DNA of 7,092 bases from Bacteroidota bacterium (lineage in GTDB: Bacteria; Bacteroidota; UBA10030; UBA6906), in assembly GCA_016844425.1 (NCBI GenBank), contig JAERML010000090.1:1-7092 (forward strand), given 5' to 3'. The notes below the pieces were generated by a model. The model did not search any database and was not told the origin of the DNA. It was given only the letters and a program-made list of their open reading frames with translations. Both the position numbers and the translations under genes were made by a program. Below are positions 6,249 through 7,092 of the stretch, piece by piece (the stretch's first letter is position 1; every line of letters begins with the position of its first letter).

Positions 6249-6346
6249 AACAAAGGACGAACACCTCTGGTGACCCGGAGTCTCTTGGAGAGACGCTTGA
6301 CTATGAGGTAAGAACCTTCGTCGTGGGTCTGATGTGGCGGTTTTAA
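6218..6346 (+). pseudogene. Out-of-frame C-terminal strands of the beta-barrel protein
   Basis: In the frame ending at TAA 6344-6346 the translation continues as 'LHVQGEFGLVKQR', a polar loop ('NTSGDPESLGETLD'), and 'YEVRTFVVGLMWRF'. Both strands alternate in the way barrel strands do, and the last ends in Phe, the usual signal for barrel insertion by the BAM machinery. The frame has no start of its own and is closed upstream by a TGA at 6191-6193. It is best read as the true end of the preceding gene, displaced by a one-base loss in the region 6191-6218. Confidence 0.7.
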
Positions 6347-6363
6347 TATCGTTCACAAATGCA

Positions 6364-6370
6364 AGAGGAG
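6364..6370 (+). promoter_or_regulatory. Ribosome binding site of the YCF48-repeat gene
   Basis: AGAGGAG lies 4 bases before ATG 6375. The other nearby ATG (6371) directly abuts this site and is in a different frame without a signal peptide, so 6375 is the start. Only 28 bases separate this gene from the barrel gene's true stop. I see no terminator or promoter there, so co-transcription is likely. Confidence 0.5.
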
Positions 6371-6374
6371 ATGT

Positions 6375-7092
6375 ATGAGGGTCATCCGCGCATACCTCGG
6401 TGTAGCTGTCCTTCTGTACCTGGCCGGCACGTCATACACACAAACTGTATGGGAGTGGCGCAACCCTCTTCCCCAGGGGAACCGCCTCAACGCTGTTCAT
6501 GTCTTTGATGCCACCACAGCAGTTGCCGTTGGGACGGCAGGGACAGTTCTGAGGACGACAAATGCCGGTGCCTCATGGACAGTGCAACATTATGTTGGAG
6601 GTACCACCAACAACCTCCGGGGAATAGTCTTTATGGATGCAAGTGTTGGTATTGCCGTCGGGGAAAATGGAACGATTGTCCGAACAATTGATGGCGGCAT
6701 CACGTGGGTACTGCGGGCAAGTGGGGCCACAAGAGATCTGAACGGGGTGCACTTTGCAGACGCATCGAACGGTATCGCTGTGGGAGACACGGGGACAGTC
6801 ATTCACACAGTCGATGGTGGTCTCACGTGGACTGTACTGCTGTCGGGCACCACCAATTCACTCCGCGCTGTGTTTCTTTTGACCCCTACCAATGGAATAG
6901 CAGTCGGGAAGTCAGGGACGATTGTACGAACGACCGACGGAGGAGCAACCTGGGGAGCCCGCCCCAGCGGAACACCGTGGGACTTGAACAGTCTCCGCTT
7001 TCATAATGGTCTCGTGGGTTGCACAGTTGGCGACACAGGTACGGTGGTGCTGACATTTGATGGGGGAGTCACCTGGACAGCACAGCCGAGGG
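6375..7092 (+). CDS. Secreted YCF48/BNR-like repeat protein, 3' end cut by the window edge
   Basis: 239 codons are open from ATG 6375 to the window edge. A Sec signal peptide ('RVIRAYLGVAVLLYLAG') is followed by a likely cleavage near residues 20-23 and the mature start 'TVWEWRNPLPQGN'. The rest consists of repeats of about 41 residues with the core 'GIAVGxxGTIVRTxDGGxTW', the hallmark of YCF48-like (photosystem II stability factor-like) beta-propeller blades related to BNR/Asp-box repeats. Five repeats are visible, so the full propeller or more should follow outside the window. In FCB-group bacteria such proteins are commonly surface or extracellular and often end in a type IX secretion sorting domain; whether this one does cannot be seen. 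No function in photosynthesis is implied. It is the last visible member of the plus-strand cluster, and its link to glycan export is unclear. Confidence 0.88.
   Translation, partial: MRVIRAYLGVAVLLYLAGTSYTQTVWEWRNPLPQGNRLNAVHVFDATTAVAVGTAGTVLRTTNAGASWTVQHYVGGTTNNLRGIVFMDASVGIAVGENGTIVRTIDGGITWVLRASGATRDLNGVHFADASNGIAVGDTGTVIHTVDGGLTWTVLLSGTTNSLRAVFLLTPTNGIAVGKSGTIVRTTDGGATWGARPSGTPWDLNSLRFHNGLVGCTVGDTGTVVLTFDGGVTWTAQPR
6480..7092 (+). repeat. Tandem protein-level repeats (five YCF48 blades)
   Basis: Repeat units begin at residues 36, 80, 121, 162 and 203 (bases 6480, 6612, 6735, 6858 and 6981). The spacing is 44, 41, 41 and 41 residues. Each unit carries 'L(N/R)xVxF', then 'GIAVG', 'GT(I/V)V' and a closing 'DGG(x)TW'. 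The first unit has 'NAGASW' in the last position, and the fifth has 'GCTVG' in place of 'GIAVG'. The DNA copies have diverged, so this is an old duplication under protein-level selection. Confidence 0.85.

Noticed and set aside
6371..6373. ATG 6371 as start of the last gene
   Set aside because: It is in a different frame from the signal peptide and repeats and directly abuts the ribosome binding site.
1..7092. CRISPR arrays, tRNA/rRNA genes, insertion sequences, intrinsic terminators
   Set aside because: I looked for short spaced repeats, cloverleaf-like segments, transposase-like proteins and hairpins with T runs and found none I could support.

Overview
The window reads as a chromosomal segment from a Gram-negative bacterium. 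Evidence for this is an outer-membrane beta-barrel gene whose displaced last strand ends in Phe, Sec signal peptides, and an MsbA-like exporter. The ECF sigma subtype, and a secreted protein built of YCF48-type repeats, suggest the Bacteroidota/Chlorobiota/Ignavibacteriota (FCB) neighbourhood or a similar environmental lineage. That placement is inference from gene style, not from a marker gene. Composition is moderately GC-rich and looks uniform.

Layout. At the left edge (1-504, minus strand) lies the start of an ECF-type sigma factor cut off by the window, with a good sigma70-like promoter just upstream. A spacer of about 460 bases (505-965) follows. It has no convincing gene but holds two adjacent hairpins and a candidate promoter for the plus strand. 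From 966 to the right edge everything runs on the plus strand, tightly packed and probably one transcript: a CDP-glycerol glycerophosphotransferase-family (TagB/TagF-like) transferase; a full-length ABC exporter with fused membrane and ATPase domains; a nucleotidyltransferase of the LicC/phosphocholine-cytidylyltransferase type that continues, after a frameshift, into a membrane helix and a periplasmic domain; an outer-membrane beta-barrel protein, also frameshifted near its end; and a secreted YCF48/BNR-repeat protein that runs off the window.

How the genes may work together (inference): the nucleotidyltransferase would make an activated CDP-type donor, the TagB/F-like enzyme would transfer the phosphorylated alcohol or sugar onto a lipid-linked acceptor, the ABC protein would flip the product across the inner membrane, and the periplasmic domain plus the beta-barrel would handle it in the envelope. 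This would be a Gram-negative surface phospho-glycan or phospho-polyol pathway. The substrate cannot be read from the sequence.

The most notable points are the unusual architecture nucleotidyltransferase - transmembrane helix - periplasmic domain, and two separate one-base frameshifts in adjacent genes, each explained by loss of one base from a short A or T run. These are either sequencing/assembly errors or real decay of the pathway.
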